Part shown: positions 8,822 to 16,953 of the stretch, piece by piece
How positions within the stretch are numbered: the first letter of the stretch is position 1
Layout: each line of letters opens with the position of its first letter
Origin: DASQZT01 sp035638575
Lineage (GTDB): Bacteria > Acidobacteriota > Terriglobia > Bryobacterales > Bryobacteraceae
Length of the DNA: 64,000 nt
Direction of reading: 5' to 3'
NCBI GenBank assembly: GCA_035638575.1
Contig: DASQZT010000085.1
Coordinates: forward strand, 1 to 64,000
Program-made: the position numbers and the translations under genes
Notes under the pieces: model-generated
What the model was told of the DNA's origin: nothing
The model's database searches: none
The model's input: only the letters and a program-made list of their open reading frames with translations

Positions 8822-10192
8822 CTAACCGATCAGTCCATCAACCGGCTTGCCGTCGCGGACGATGTTGATAGGCCTGCCACCCGGAGCAAGCAGGCGGTCC
8901 TCGGAGTTGATTCCCATCTGGCGGTAGACGGTGGCCAGAAAATCCTCCACGCTTACGGGGTCGCGATCGGGTTCGCTGGCAGTGGCGTTCGACGCGCCGT
9001 AAATCTGCCCGCGCGTGATGCCGCCCCCGGCCAGCACCTGGGAATAAACGCGGGCCCAGTGGTCGCGGCCGGCATTCTCGTTGATTTTCGGAGTGCGGCC
9101 AAATTCCGACGTGACCATCACCAGCGTGGAATCCAGCAGCCCGCGCCGGTCGAGGTCCTCGATCAAACCGGCGAACGCGTGATCGAACGCCGGCATGCCG
9201 TTGCTAACGGCTTCCTTGATGCGCAGGTGATTGTCCCAGCCCTCGGTGCCGTTGTACATCACCGTGACCAGCCGCACCCCGGCCTCCACCAGGCGCCGCG
9301 CCAGCATGAGCTGGCGGCCGACGCCGATGAGCTGCCCGCCGCGCGGATTCCGGTACTCGCCGTACAGCTTCGTCATGGTTTCGGGCTCCCCATCCAGCGA
9401 AAACGCCTTCCGCGCCTCGGCCGAGCTGATCAGCCGATACGCCTGCTGATAGAACTCGCTCATCGCGTCCAGCTCCGCGGGATTGCTCTCGATCTGCCGG
9501 AAGTGATCTTCGAGCGCTTCGCGCGCGCTTCGACGGCGCTCGAAACGCTCTTCCGCGATGCCCTTGGGAAGCGAAATATCCCGTACCCGGAAATCCTTTT
9601 GCGCGGGATCGGCGCCCAGCTCGAAAGCGCCGAATTTCGAGCTCAGGTAGCCGGTGCCGCCCGCCGGCGGGACACTCGGCAAGCCCACGTAAGCCGGAAG
9701 ATTCCTGCGCGGTCCGAACTCGTGGGACGCCACGGCGCCGATGCTGGGGTGCTGGATCGCGGGCGTCGGGAGATAGCCGGTGAACATCTGGTACGTGGCC
9801 TGGACGTGGTCGGGAATGCGTCCGGTGACCGACCGCACCACCGTAATCTTGTCCGCGATCTCCGCGCAATGCGGCAGATTCTCGCTGAAAACCACTCCGG
9901 CGAGTTTGGTTTTGACCACGCCCAGCGGTCCGCGATACTCGATGGGCGCCTCGGGCTTCGGATCCCACGATTCCTGGTGCGCCAGGCCGCCAGGAAGAAT
10001 GATCTGAATCACACTTTTCGCCGGGCCTTCCTTACGGTTGACACCGCCGGTGGCGGGCCGCACCTCGCTGGCGAACAGATCGGCCAGGCTCAGGCCCAGT
10101 CCACCCAGCAATCCGACCTGAAGGAAGCTCCGCCGACCGAACGCCGTCGGATACCGAGGTCCTGAACAAGCGCACTGCTTCGACGCAGTCAT
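8822..10192 (-). CDS. DUF1501 protein, Tat-exported
   Basis: This 456-residue protein has a twin-arginine leader (GRRSFLQVGLLGG, Arg20-Arg21). The DUF1501 body follows, with features such as LPGGLAHQESWDPKP, MFTGYLP and SEFGRTPKINENAGRDHW. DUF1501 proteins are related to the alkaline phosphatase/sulfatase fold, and the Asp and His in SEFGRTPKINENAGRDHW fit a metal site, but no substrate is known. It is the first gene of a four-gene operon. The ATG at 10192 is preceded by GGGAGGGGATCCACG, a strong ribosome site. The same AGGGGATCCACG leader precedes the small secreted gene at 13066. Use of Tat export suggests a cofactor or metal is loaded before export. Confidence 0.92.
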   Translation of the reverse strand: MTASKQCACSGPRYPTAFGRRSFLQVGLLGGLGLSLADLFASEVRPATGGVNRKEGPAKSVIQIILPGGLAHQESWDPKPEAPIEYRGPLGVVKTKLAGVVFSENLPHCAEIADKITVVRSVTGRIPDHVQATYQMFTGYLPTPAIQHPSIGAVASHEFGPRRNLPAYVGLPSVPPAGGTGYLSSKFGAFELGADPAQKDFRVRDISLPKGIAEERFERRRSAREALEDHFRQIESNPAELDAMSEFYQQAYRLISSAEARKAFSLDGEPETMTKLYGEYRNPRGGQLIGVGRQLMLARRLVEAGVRLVTVMYNGTEGWDNHLRIKEAVSNGMPAFDHAFAGLIEDLDRRGLLDSTLVMVTSEFGRTPKINENAGRDHWARVYSQVLAGGGITRGQIYGASNATASEPDRDPVSVEDFLATVYRQMGINSEDRLLAPGGRPINIVRDGKPVDGLIG

Positions 10193-10588
10193 CGTGGATC
10201 CCCTCCCAGGTGACCTACCCTACATACGCAGGATACCGCCAGAACGCACCTTATTAAAACCGCGTTGGGGGGTGGAGTTGCGCAACCGCACAAAACGCCC
10301 CCACTGCCAAGGGCCAAGCCCCTAATTCCCACCCGGAACTGCGCGAAACGCCCCAAAATGTAAGCACCTCGCGCAGGTTGGCGCTGCCACAGGCACCAGA
10401 GCGCGGGGAGTCGTTCTCTCCGACATCGCCCGCTTCCTCCACATACGTAAGGCAATTCCTCACCACCTGTCGATTTTTGCGCCTTCTTCCCCGGCCTGCT
10501 CGTCCTCAAAACCAACTGTGGATGATAACTTGCTGGTAGAATACAATACTTTAGGATCTTGTATACTCTTATAGGAGAAGTGTGATCC
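10193..10588. other. Intergenic region between divergent DUF1501 and decahaem cytochrome genes
   Basis: These 396 bases hold no supportable gene. The open frames across them on the reverse strand have no family resemblance and run into the cytochrome gene. The right end is AT-rich and carries candidate promoter elements for the cytochrome gene. The left end carries the ribosome site of the DUF1501 gene and the AT-rich stretch TTATTAAAA near 10250-10258, which could belong to its promoter. Confidence 0.6.
10519..10567 (+). promoter_or_regulatory. Candidate promoter of the decahaem cytochrome gene
   Basis: TACAAT at 10542-10547 matches five of six positions of the -10 consensus and lies 17 bp after a weak TGGATG (10519-10524). 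TATACT at 10562-10567 is an alternative -10 without a good -35. A ribosome site, AGGAGAAG, follows at 10573-10580. The call rests on sequence alone. Confidence 0.27.
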
Positions 10589-12613
10589 ATGAGAACGCAT
10601 CTGGTTAGTGCACTACTTGCCCTAGCCCCTGTAGTGTTTTTCAACACCGCATCCGCCGACGACGACCGGGGCAAACCAGCCGTGGACTTTGCCCTCACTG
10701 CCAGGCTCAATGGCAGTACTACATCCCTGGGAAAGACCGGTGTCGTGGTGAAAATCCAAAGTGCCGCCATTGCGAAAGACGGCACCATTACCGCCCGTGC
10801 CACGATTGTGGATTCCGACGGCATCCCCCTGGACCGATTGGGCGTAGCCACTAAGGGTCCGGTCTCCATGAGCTTTATCGCCGCCTACATTCCCTCCGGC
10901 CAGACCCAGTACGTGTCCTACACCACCAGCGTGGCCAGTGCCACGCTGAACAGCAACCCGTCTCAGACCCAGGCGGCGAACGATTCCGGCGGCACCTTGA
11001 CCACCAACGCCATCGGTGACTACACCTATACGTTCAAGACCAAGGCGCCAGCCACCTTCGACGCCACCGCCACGACCGCCATCGGGGTCTCCGCTCAACG
11101 CAACCTGGCCGAGTTCGGCACGTTCGATGAATGGAGCGAGACCGCTAACGACGTCTTCAATTTCGTTCCCAACGGATCGCCGGTGAAGGTGACGCGCTCG
11201 GTGGTGACCACCGCTGCCTGCAACCAGTGCCACGACCCGCTGATCGGCCACGGCGGATCCCGCTTGGAGGTGGAACTGTGCATCCTGTGCCACCAGCCGC
11301 AAACCATCAATCCGGATACGCAGCTCACCCAGGATATGAAGGTCTTAATCCACAAAATCCACATGGGATCGAGCCTCCCCAGCGTCAAGGCCGGCACCCC
11401 TTACCGGATCTGGCATCGCGGCGCGTGGTCGGACTTCTCCACCGTCGTTTTCCCGCAGGACGTCCGGAATTGCACCACGTGTCATGCCTCGGGCGCCACC
11501 CAAGCCGACAACTGGAAGACTAATCCCGGCGCTGCGGCGTGCGGCTCCTGCCACGACGATGTGAACTTCGCCACCGGCGCGAACCATGTCAACCTGCCGC
11601 AGACCGACGACAACCAGTGCAAGAACTGCCACACCTCGAGCCGCGTCCAGGATTTCGATGCCTCCGTCCCCGGCGCGCACCTCATCCCCATGAACTCCAC
11701 TGCGCTCCCCGGACTGGTCACCAAGGTCCTGAAGGTCGATGGAGCTACGCCGGGTAACGCCCCCACCGTCACGTTCAGCGTGACAGACAAATCCAACAAC
11801 CCGCTCGATATCAGCAAAATCACGAGCATCCGGGTGGTTCTGGGCGGCCCCAACACCGACTACAACACCGGCCCGGGCGCCATCCGCGTTTCCGAAACTC
11901 CTCCCGCCACGACGCCGGGCAGCAATGGCGTGTACGTCTACACCATGACCAATAAGATCCCGGTCGGCGCGTCGGGCTCCTATACGGTTTCCATCGAAGC
12001 CAGCAATACGGTCACATTGAATCCCAACACGGTGCAATCGACGGCGGCTACGGACGCCGCCCTGCCGGTGGAATTCTACTTCTCGGTTGACAAGAGCCCC
12101 GTGGCGCCGCGGCGCCAGGTAGTATCCACTGCGAAGTGCGAGTCCTGCCACGTGAATCTGGAGTTCGTCCACGGCGGCACTCGCAGTTCCACCCAGGAAT
12201 GCGTCATCTGCCACGATCCTGCCCTGACGGATGGCACCTCGGGTCAGAGCGTAAACCTGGCCTGGCAAATCCACAGCATCCACCGCGGCGAGAACCTGGC
12301 CAACCCGTACGTGCTGGGAACCACCAATTACCAGGATGTCCGGTTCCCAGGCGACCTGCGGGATTGCACCGCCTGCCACTTGAGCGGCACTTATCTGGTG
12401 GAGAACGTCGGGGCCAAGGCGATGGTAGCCAGCCCGGGCGGCTTCACCAAGACTACGCCCCCGATCTCGGCTGCCTGCCAGGGCTGCCACGACGACGTAG
12501 GGACCGCTTCCCACGCCCTGGCCAACACCACCGTCCTCGGCGAGAGCTGCACCGCCTGCCACAGCGCGACGGAAGAGTTCTCCGTGGATCGCGTCCACCA
12601 ACGGATCTTCTAA
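10589..12613 (+). CDS. OmcA/MtrC-type decahaem c-type cytochrome
   Basis: This 674-residue protein has a signal peptide ending near ASA-DDD. It has exactly ten CXXCH sites in two pentahaem groups at residues 211-348 and 517-658. A beta-rich stretch of about 170 residues separates them, and another beta-rich domain precedes the first group. That order (beta, five haems, beta, five haems) is the layout of Shewanella OmcA/MtrC, which pass electrons to extracellular acceptors. Unlike those lipoproteins there is no Cys lipobox in the leader, so anchoring must differ or the protein is released. No MtrA- or MtrB-like gene is in the window. It is monocistronic, with ribosome site AGGAGAAG upstream and a strong terminator downstream. 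Function at the cell surface is inferred from the family. Confidence 0.92.
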   Translation: MRTHLVSALLALAPVVFFNTASADDDRGKPAVDFALTARLNGSTTSLGKTGVVVKIQSAAIAKDGTITARATIVDSDGIPLDRLGVATKGPVSMSFIAAYIPSGQTQYVSYTTSVASATLNSNPSQTQAANDSGGTLTTNAIGDYTYTFKTKAPATFDATATTAIGVSAQRNLAEFGTFDEWSETANDVFNFVPNGSPVKVTRSVVTTAACNQCHDPLIGHGGSRLEVELCILCHQPQTINPDTQLTQDMKVLIHKIHMGSSLPSVKAGTPYRIWHRGAWSDFSTVVFPQDVRNCTTCHASGATQADNWKTNPGAAACGSCHDDVNFATGANHVNLPQTDDNQCKNCHTSSRVQDFDASVPGAHLIPMNSTALPGLVTKVLKVDGATPGNAPTVTFSVTDKSNNPLDISKITSIRVVLGGPNTDYNTGPGAIRVSETPPATTPGSNGVYVYTMTNKIPVGASGSYTVSIEASNTVTLNPNTVQSTAATDAALPVEFYFSVDKSPVAPRRQVVSTAKCESCHVNLEFVHGGTRSSTQECVICHDPALTDGTSGQSVNLAWQIHSIHRGENLANPYVLGTTNYQDVRFPGDLRDCTACHLSGTYLVENVGAKAMVASPGGFTKTTPPISAACQGCHDDVGTASHALANTTVLGESCTACHSATEEFSVDRVHQRIF

Positions 12614-12635
12614 CCTTTAACCTTCGATTACCCCC

Positions 12636-12672
12636 GGGGCGCACGGTGGCATCATCGTGCGCCCCATTTTTT
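12636..12672 (+). terminator. Rho-independent terminator after the decahaem cytochrome gene
   Basis: A perfect 10-bp stem (GGGGCGCACG at 12636-12645 with CGTGCGCCCC at 12656-12665) can extend by three further pairs into the loop. It is followed at once by ATTTTTT. It lies 23 bp after the cytochrome stop codon and separates it from the convergent small gene. Confidence 0.9.
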
Positions 12673-12691
12673 GGATCCGGACTCACTCGAA

Positions 12692-13066
12692 CTATGTGCC
12701 CGAGCGCTTAATGGTGAATTCCCTTGCCTGGCCGCCGCCGCCCTCACGCTCACGAGTCATTTTGATTGAATCTCCACTGACCGTGCCTTTGTACAAGATC
12801 TTGATCGAGTTGCCGCCGAAATCCAGCGTGGTGGAAAACGAGACCTGGCTGCCGGACACTTTCCCTTCCTGCAACGGTACATCGCCCTGAGGCCCGGTCA
12901 TGCTGCCGGTGAGCTTCTCCCCGTCGACCTTGAAGGTAAACGTCGTCGCAGTCGTATCGCCGCCGCGTCCCGGCATGTCCCCGGTCCACTTCCCCGAGAT
13001 GTCCGCGGCCATTGCTACGGCGAGCAATAGCGCGAGGGAACAAGCGATCCTAATCATAGTCTTCAT
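12692..13066 (-). CDS. Small secreted beta-rich protein of unknown function
   Basis: This 124-residue protein has a clear signal peptide (MKTMIRIACSLALLLAVAMA, then ADISGKW). The mature part is about 100 residues of alternating beta-type sequence, with GKWTGDMPG, FTFKVDGEKLTGSM and GTVSGDSIKMTRE, resembling small lipocalin-like secreted proteins common in Acidobacteria. No catalytic motif is seen. The start has a strong ribosome site (AAAGGGGATCCACG). It is convergent with the decahaem cytochrome and protected from read-through by the terminator at 12636-12672. Confidence 0.8.
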   Translation of the reverse strand: MKTMIRIACSLALLLAVAMAADISGKWTGDMPGRGGDTTATTFTFKVDGEKLTGSMTGPQGDVPLQEGKVSGSQVSFSTTLDFGGNSIKILYKGTVSGDSIKMTREREGGGGQAREFTIKRSGT

Positions 13067-13201
13067 CGTGGATCCCCTTTTCTACAGGCTGAAACTCAGA
13101 CCTGCGCCACCCATTGTACCCATTCCCGATTTCGAGTGATTTTGGGTGCCCGCCCAGCGTGAGCGCCGGCAAGCGGTTTTCGCGCCCGCCTCGCTATGCC
13201 G

Positions 13202-16200
13202 CTAGAAATCCAGCCGCGTGCCGATCTGGCCGGTCCGGTTGCCGCTGGCGCTGGTCACCTGCCCGAACAGCGGGCTGGTGATGCTCGTGGTGATCCCGCC
13301 CAACTGGTGGCGGTTGAACACATCGTAGAATTCCACGCGCAACTGCCACCGGAACCGCTCTTTGATCCTCATGTTCTTCGAGAGCGATATATTCTCGCTA
13401 ATGGTGCCAAATCCGAGGATCTGGGTATAATCGGGCGCGGAGGTGCCCAGCGTCAGAGGCGCCGGCTGCGAAAATAGCGCCTTGTTCAGGTAAGTGTCCG
13501 TCGCCGAGCTGGTGTTCGCGTAGTTGAAGACCGTCCGGTCGAACGCGCTGTTTTTCATACTGCCGGCGGCGATGTTATCCCGGTTGGTGGCGCCGTTCCA
13601 TCCCGTCGACAGCGGGGTAGGAGCGCTGAAACCGAGCGGCGTTCCGTCGGCGTAATTCAAGATCCATGCCATCGCCCAGCCGCCTATAACCGCATCCACC
13701 GCCCTGGGCGCCTTGGAAAGCAGAGACTGGCCCCGCCCCACGGGCAGTTGGTAGTTGACGTAGGCTTTGAACACCTGCGGCTGGTTGTAGTTCACCGGGG
13801 CTTTTTCGAGGCCCAGGTTGTAGTAATTGAGCGGTCCCGGATTGCCTGACAACGGCGCGGCCGCGCTCCCGGCGCCGTTGCTCATGGCCTTCGACCAGAC
13901 GTAATCGGCATAAACGCTCAAACCTTTGCTCATCCGTTTGTTCACGGTGATTTGCAAGGAGTTGAACGTGGAAAAGCCGAGCGGAGCGTACAAGTCTGTA
14001 ATTGTATTGTTCGCGCGGATTTGCGGATACTGGCGAAGCGCGCTGGCCACGGTTCCGCTGAATCCCGGGTAGGGGTATGGAATGCCGTACTTGGCGGCAT
14101 CCGCGGCGCTGGCCACCGTGGAATTCAGAGTAGTGCCGAACTGGCTCAGAACCGACGGGGGCAATTGGTTGATTGGCGCCAGTGACTGGTCTTTCTGCCC
14201 GGTACCTTTATTGGCGACATAGCCTACGTCCAGCATGATGTTCCCGGGAAGTTCCCGCTGGATATTCAGGTTCCACTGCTGAACATACGGTATCTTGTCA
14301 TAGCCGGGAGCGATCATCGTGGCCCCGCCGATGTTGTCCGCATACGATCGGTTGAACACCGGCGGCACGAAGGCGTTGGTCGGGAATCCATTGTCCCAGT
14401 TGAAAATGCCCTGCCAGGGACTAGTCGGATTCGCGCCCAGATTGTAAGTGCCCGCCCATGGGAATGAGGGCGTCTGCAATCCATAACCCTCCTGTGTATC
14501 CGGAGAATAGAAGATCCCGTAGGCGCCGCGGATCGTCCACTGGTTCATTGGCTGCCACGCGAAACCGATGCGCGGGCCAAAATCCTTCCAGTCGATATTG
14601 CCGAAGTAGGTCTGTCCGGTGCAAACGGCGCTGCAACTGCCGCCAAAAATATAGGCCCCGTTCAGCCCGCTGAGCGGGTCCGGCTGAGTTGGACTCCAGG
14701 CTGCCAGCCGGTTGTAATCCTCCTGGAACGGCGTCTGCACCTCGTAGCGCAGGCCCAAATTCAGCGTGAGCCTGGCGTTCACCTTGAAATCGTCTTGGAC
14801 AAAAGCGCCGTAATACTTGTGAATTTCGCCCAAGCCAACGGGCGCGGACATGCCGGCGCTGTAGACCTGGCCCAGCAGGAAGCTGGCGAAGGAATACCCG
14901 GTGCTGACACCCGAGAACGCCTCGCTCGGAATGGAAGTCGTCAGGGCGCTGAACGTGAAGGAGGGGTTGCCGTGCGGCCGGTCGTTGGTATAGTTGCGGC
15001 GGAAATCGATCCCGGCTTTGATGAAATGCCGGCCGTGGGAAAAGCTGACGGTGTCGTTGAATCCGTAGCCGTTGTAAACCTGAAAATCGTCCTGGTTGTT
15101 GCCGATATTGGATAACCCGTAGATCGGGCCGCCACCCCAGTTCACCGAGGGATACCCGGCGCTGTCGATGTTGGCAATGCCCCATTCCTTGGCGCCGTCA
15201 TGGGTGATCTCCTGGTTGTAATTCGGATTGGCCATGCGGTTGTAAAACACGGTGAAATTGTTGAGTAACCGCGGCGTGATGGTAAAGTCCCATGACGCGC
15301 GCGCCAGCGAGCTGTGGAGCGTCTGCAGATTCTGGTCGAAGAGCGGTCCGCCTAAAAGCGGGTTACTGGGATCCCAGAGATTGCCGCCGCTGTTGTTCAG
15401 GTAGCGCGGGCGGTCGTTGTAACTATAGGAAGCGCTAAGCCGGTTGCGGTCGTTGATGGTCTGGTCGACCTTCTGAGTGAAATTGTATTGGTCGAAGAGC
15501 GGGGTGCCGCTGCCCGATTGGACAGCGTTGTTGAGCAACGGGTAGCTGCCGTCCGGGTTCTTCACCGTGGGGAGGCAGCACGCCAGCGCCATGGCGCTGA
15601 TGGTCTTCGAGACTCTGCTGATCCGGGAAGTGGGGATGATGTTGCCGGGAAACATGGTCCCGATCCAACGCCCGCTGGGCAACTGGGAAAACGTCGTCGG
15701 ATCGTAGATCGTTCCGCGGTACACCGGGTTGCCGAGCGCGTCTGTCTGTCCCGTGGCAGTTCCCAGGAGCGCGCTGAAGTTCCCAGCATATTCGTTGGGT
15801 GTGGGAAAGCTCTGAGTTGGCGAACCGGGGCCGATCGCCCGCTGCTTGTATCTCTCGTACGTGGTGTAGAAGAACGACTTGTTTTTCCCGTTGTAGACCT
15901 TGGGAATATAAATCGGGCCCCCGAAACTGAAGGCGTAGTCGAACAGCCGGTCTACCGCGCGCGGCGCGTTCCGAAAATTGTTGGTGAAGGTGTTGGCGTC
16001 CAAGGCTTCATTGCGCATCCCGAAGTAACCGCTTCCGTGCACCTGGTTGGTGCCCGACTTCAGAACGAAGTTGAACACGCCTCCCTGACTGCGCCCGAAT
16101 TCCGCCGACTGCCCGCTGGTTTGCAGCTTCATTTCCTGCAAGGATTCGGAGGACACCGAGGTCTCGGCGAAGTCGGCCATGTAAGTCGTGACGGACGCAC

Positions 16201-16759
16201 CGTCGAGCAGCACCTCCTTCGAAAAACTGGCGGAACCGTTGATGTGCGACGTCCAGGTGCCGCCGGAGGCGCCGGGCATGATGGAGTATGCCAGAGCTTC
16301 CGGATATCTCCCGCCACTGATCGACAGCGGCACGTCCAACAGGTCCGAGCGGTTCAGGTTGGCGCCAACCTCGGGAGTGTCCGTATTGATGTAAGTGAGC
16401 TGGCCGGTCACCTCGACCGATTCCGTCACCGCTCCCACTTCCATCTTGGCATCCACGCGGACGACGTCAGTGACGTCGAGCCCGACGCCCGTCCGCACGA
16501 GCTTCTTGAAGGCCGGCGCCTGGAAGGCAACGTCATAGGTGCCGACGATCAAGTCCGAAACCGTATAGACCCCGGCGCCCGACGTTGCGGTTTCACGCAC
16601 CACGTTGGTCGCCGTGTTTCGGACCGTCACCTTGACGTCCGGAACCAAAGCGCCGCTGGGATCGGTGACGGTTCCCGTGATTGTACCGGTGTTCAACTGC
16701 GCAAATGCGGCCGCGGCGCACAAAAGCGTCAGCACTGGAAGCCGGGAGCGAAATGTCAT
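13202..16759 (-). CDS. TonB-dependent receptor with carboxypeptidase-regulatory-like N-domain (1)
   Basis: This 1185-residue outer-membrane protein is of the Oar-like type. A signal peptide (MTFRSRLPVLTLLCAAAAFA) is followed by a CarboxypepD_reg-like domain (GTVTDPSGALVPDVKVTVRN, about 25-110), a plug domain (about 125-250, with DVPLSISGG) and a long beta-barrel ending in the aromatic residue of TRLDF. The start at 16759 was chosen because AGAGGT lies upstream and the signal peptide begins there; the frame is open another 39 codons upstream. Such receptors import large or scarce ligands using TonB energy. The ligand is unknown, but the divergent GH50-like hydrolase suggests an oligosaccharide. 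No TonB box can be assigned with confidence. Confidence 0.92.
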   Translation of the reverse strand: MTFRSRLPVLTLLCAAAAFAQLNTGTITGTVTDPSGALVPDVKVTVRNTATNVVRETATSGAGVYTVSDLIVGTYDVAFQAPAFKKLVRTGVGLDVTDVVRVDAKMEVGAVTESVEVTGQLTYINTDTPEVGANLNRSDLLDVPLSISGGRYPEALAYSIMPGASGGTWTSHINGSASFSKEVLLDGASVTTYMADFAETSVSSESLQEMKLQTSGQSAEFGRSQGGVFNFVLKSGTNQVHGSGYFGMRNEALDANTFTNNFRNAPRAVDRLFDYAFSFGGPIYIPKVYNGKNKSFFYTTYERYKQRAIGPGSPTQSFPTPNEYAGNFSALLGTATGQTDALGNPVYRGTIYDPTTFSQLPSGRWIGTMFPGNIIPTSRISRVSKTISAMALACCLPTVKNPDGSYPLLNNAVQSGSGTPLFDQYNFTQKVDQTINDRNRLSASYSYNDRPRYLNNSGGNLWDPSNPLLGGPLFDQNLQTLHSSLARASWDFTITPRLLNNFTVFYNRMANPNYNQEITHDGAKEWGIANIDSAGYPSVNWGGGPIYGLSNIGNNQDDFQVYNGYGFNDTVSFSHGRHFIKAGIDFRRNYTNDRPHGNPSFTFSALTTSIPSEAFSGVSTGYSFASFLLGQVYSAGMSAPVGLGEIHKYYGAFVQDDFKVNARLTLNLGLRYEVQTPFQEDYNRLAAWSPTQPDPLSGLNGAYIFGGSCSAVCTGQTYFGNIDWKDFGPRIGFAWQPMNQWTIRGAYGIFYSPDTQEGYGLQTPSFPWAGTYNLGANPTSPWQGIFNWDNGFPTNAFVPPVFNRSYADNIGGATMIAPGYDKIPYVQQWNLNIQRELPGNIMLDVGYVANKGTGQKDQSLAPINQLPPSVLSQFGTTLNSTVASAADAAKYGIPYPYPGFSGTVASALRQYPQIRANNTITDLYAPLGFSTFNSLQITVNKRMSKGLSVYADYVWSKAMSNGAGSAAAPLSGNPGPLNYYNLGLEKAPVNYNQPQVFKAYVNYQLPVGRGQSLLSKAPRAVDAVIGGWAMAWILNYADGTPLGFSAPTPLSTGWNGATNRDNIAAGSMKNSAFDRTVFNYANTSSATDTYLNKALFSQPAPLTLGTSAPDYTQILGFGTISENISLSKNMRIKERFRWQLRVEFYDVFNRHQLGGITTSITSPLFGQVTSASGNRTGQIGTRLDF

Positions 16760-16953
16760 TTTCGTAACCTCTAAGCAAAATTCCTCGACGCTCACCGCCA
16801 GAGCGAAGAACGCCGGGATCATCGAGTTTTGGTGAGACTCATGGTATTTCGCAGCATTGACGATGTCAACCGTCATTTGCAGGTGCGTTTTTCTGGTTGT
16901 CGAGGCTCGATTCGGGTGGAACCGAGCAATGCCTTGCGTTAGAATACAGGCCC

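Noticed and set aside
6466..8868. 800-codon open frame opposite the PPC-domain gene
   Set aside because: It is rich in Arg and lacks any domain pattern. The reverse-strand gene has a signal peptide, PPC domains and operon overlaps.
10189..10869. 226-codon reverse-strand frame across the start of the decahaem cytochrome gene
   Set aside because: It covers the promoter, ribosome site and signal peptide of a clear cytochrome gene and resembles nothing.
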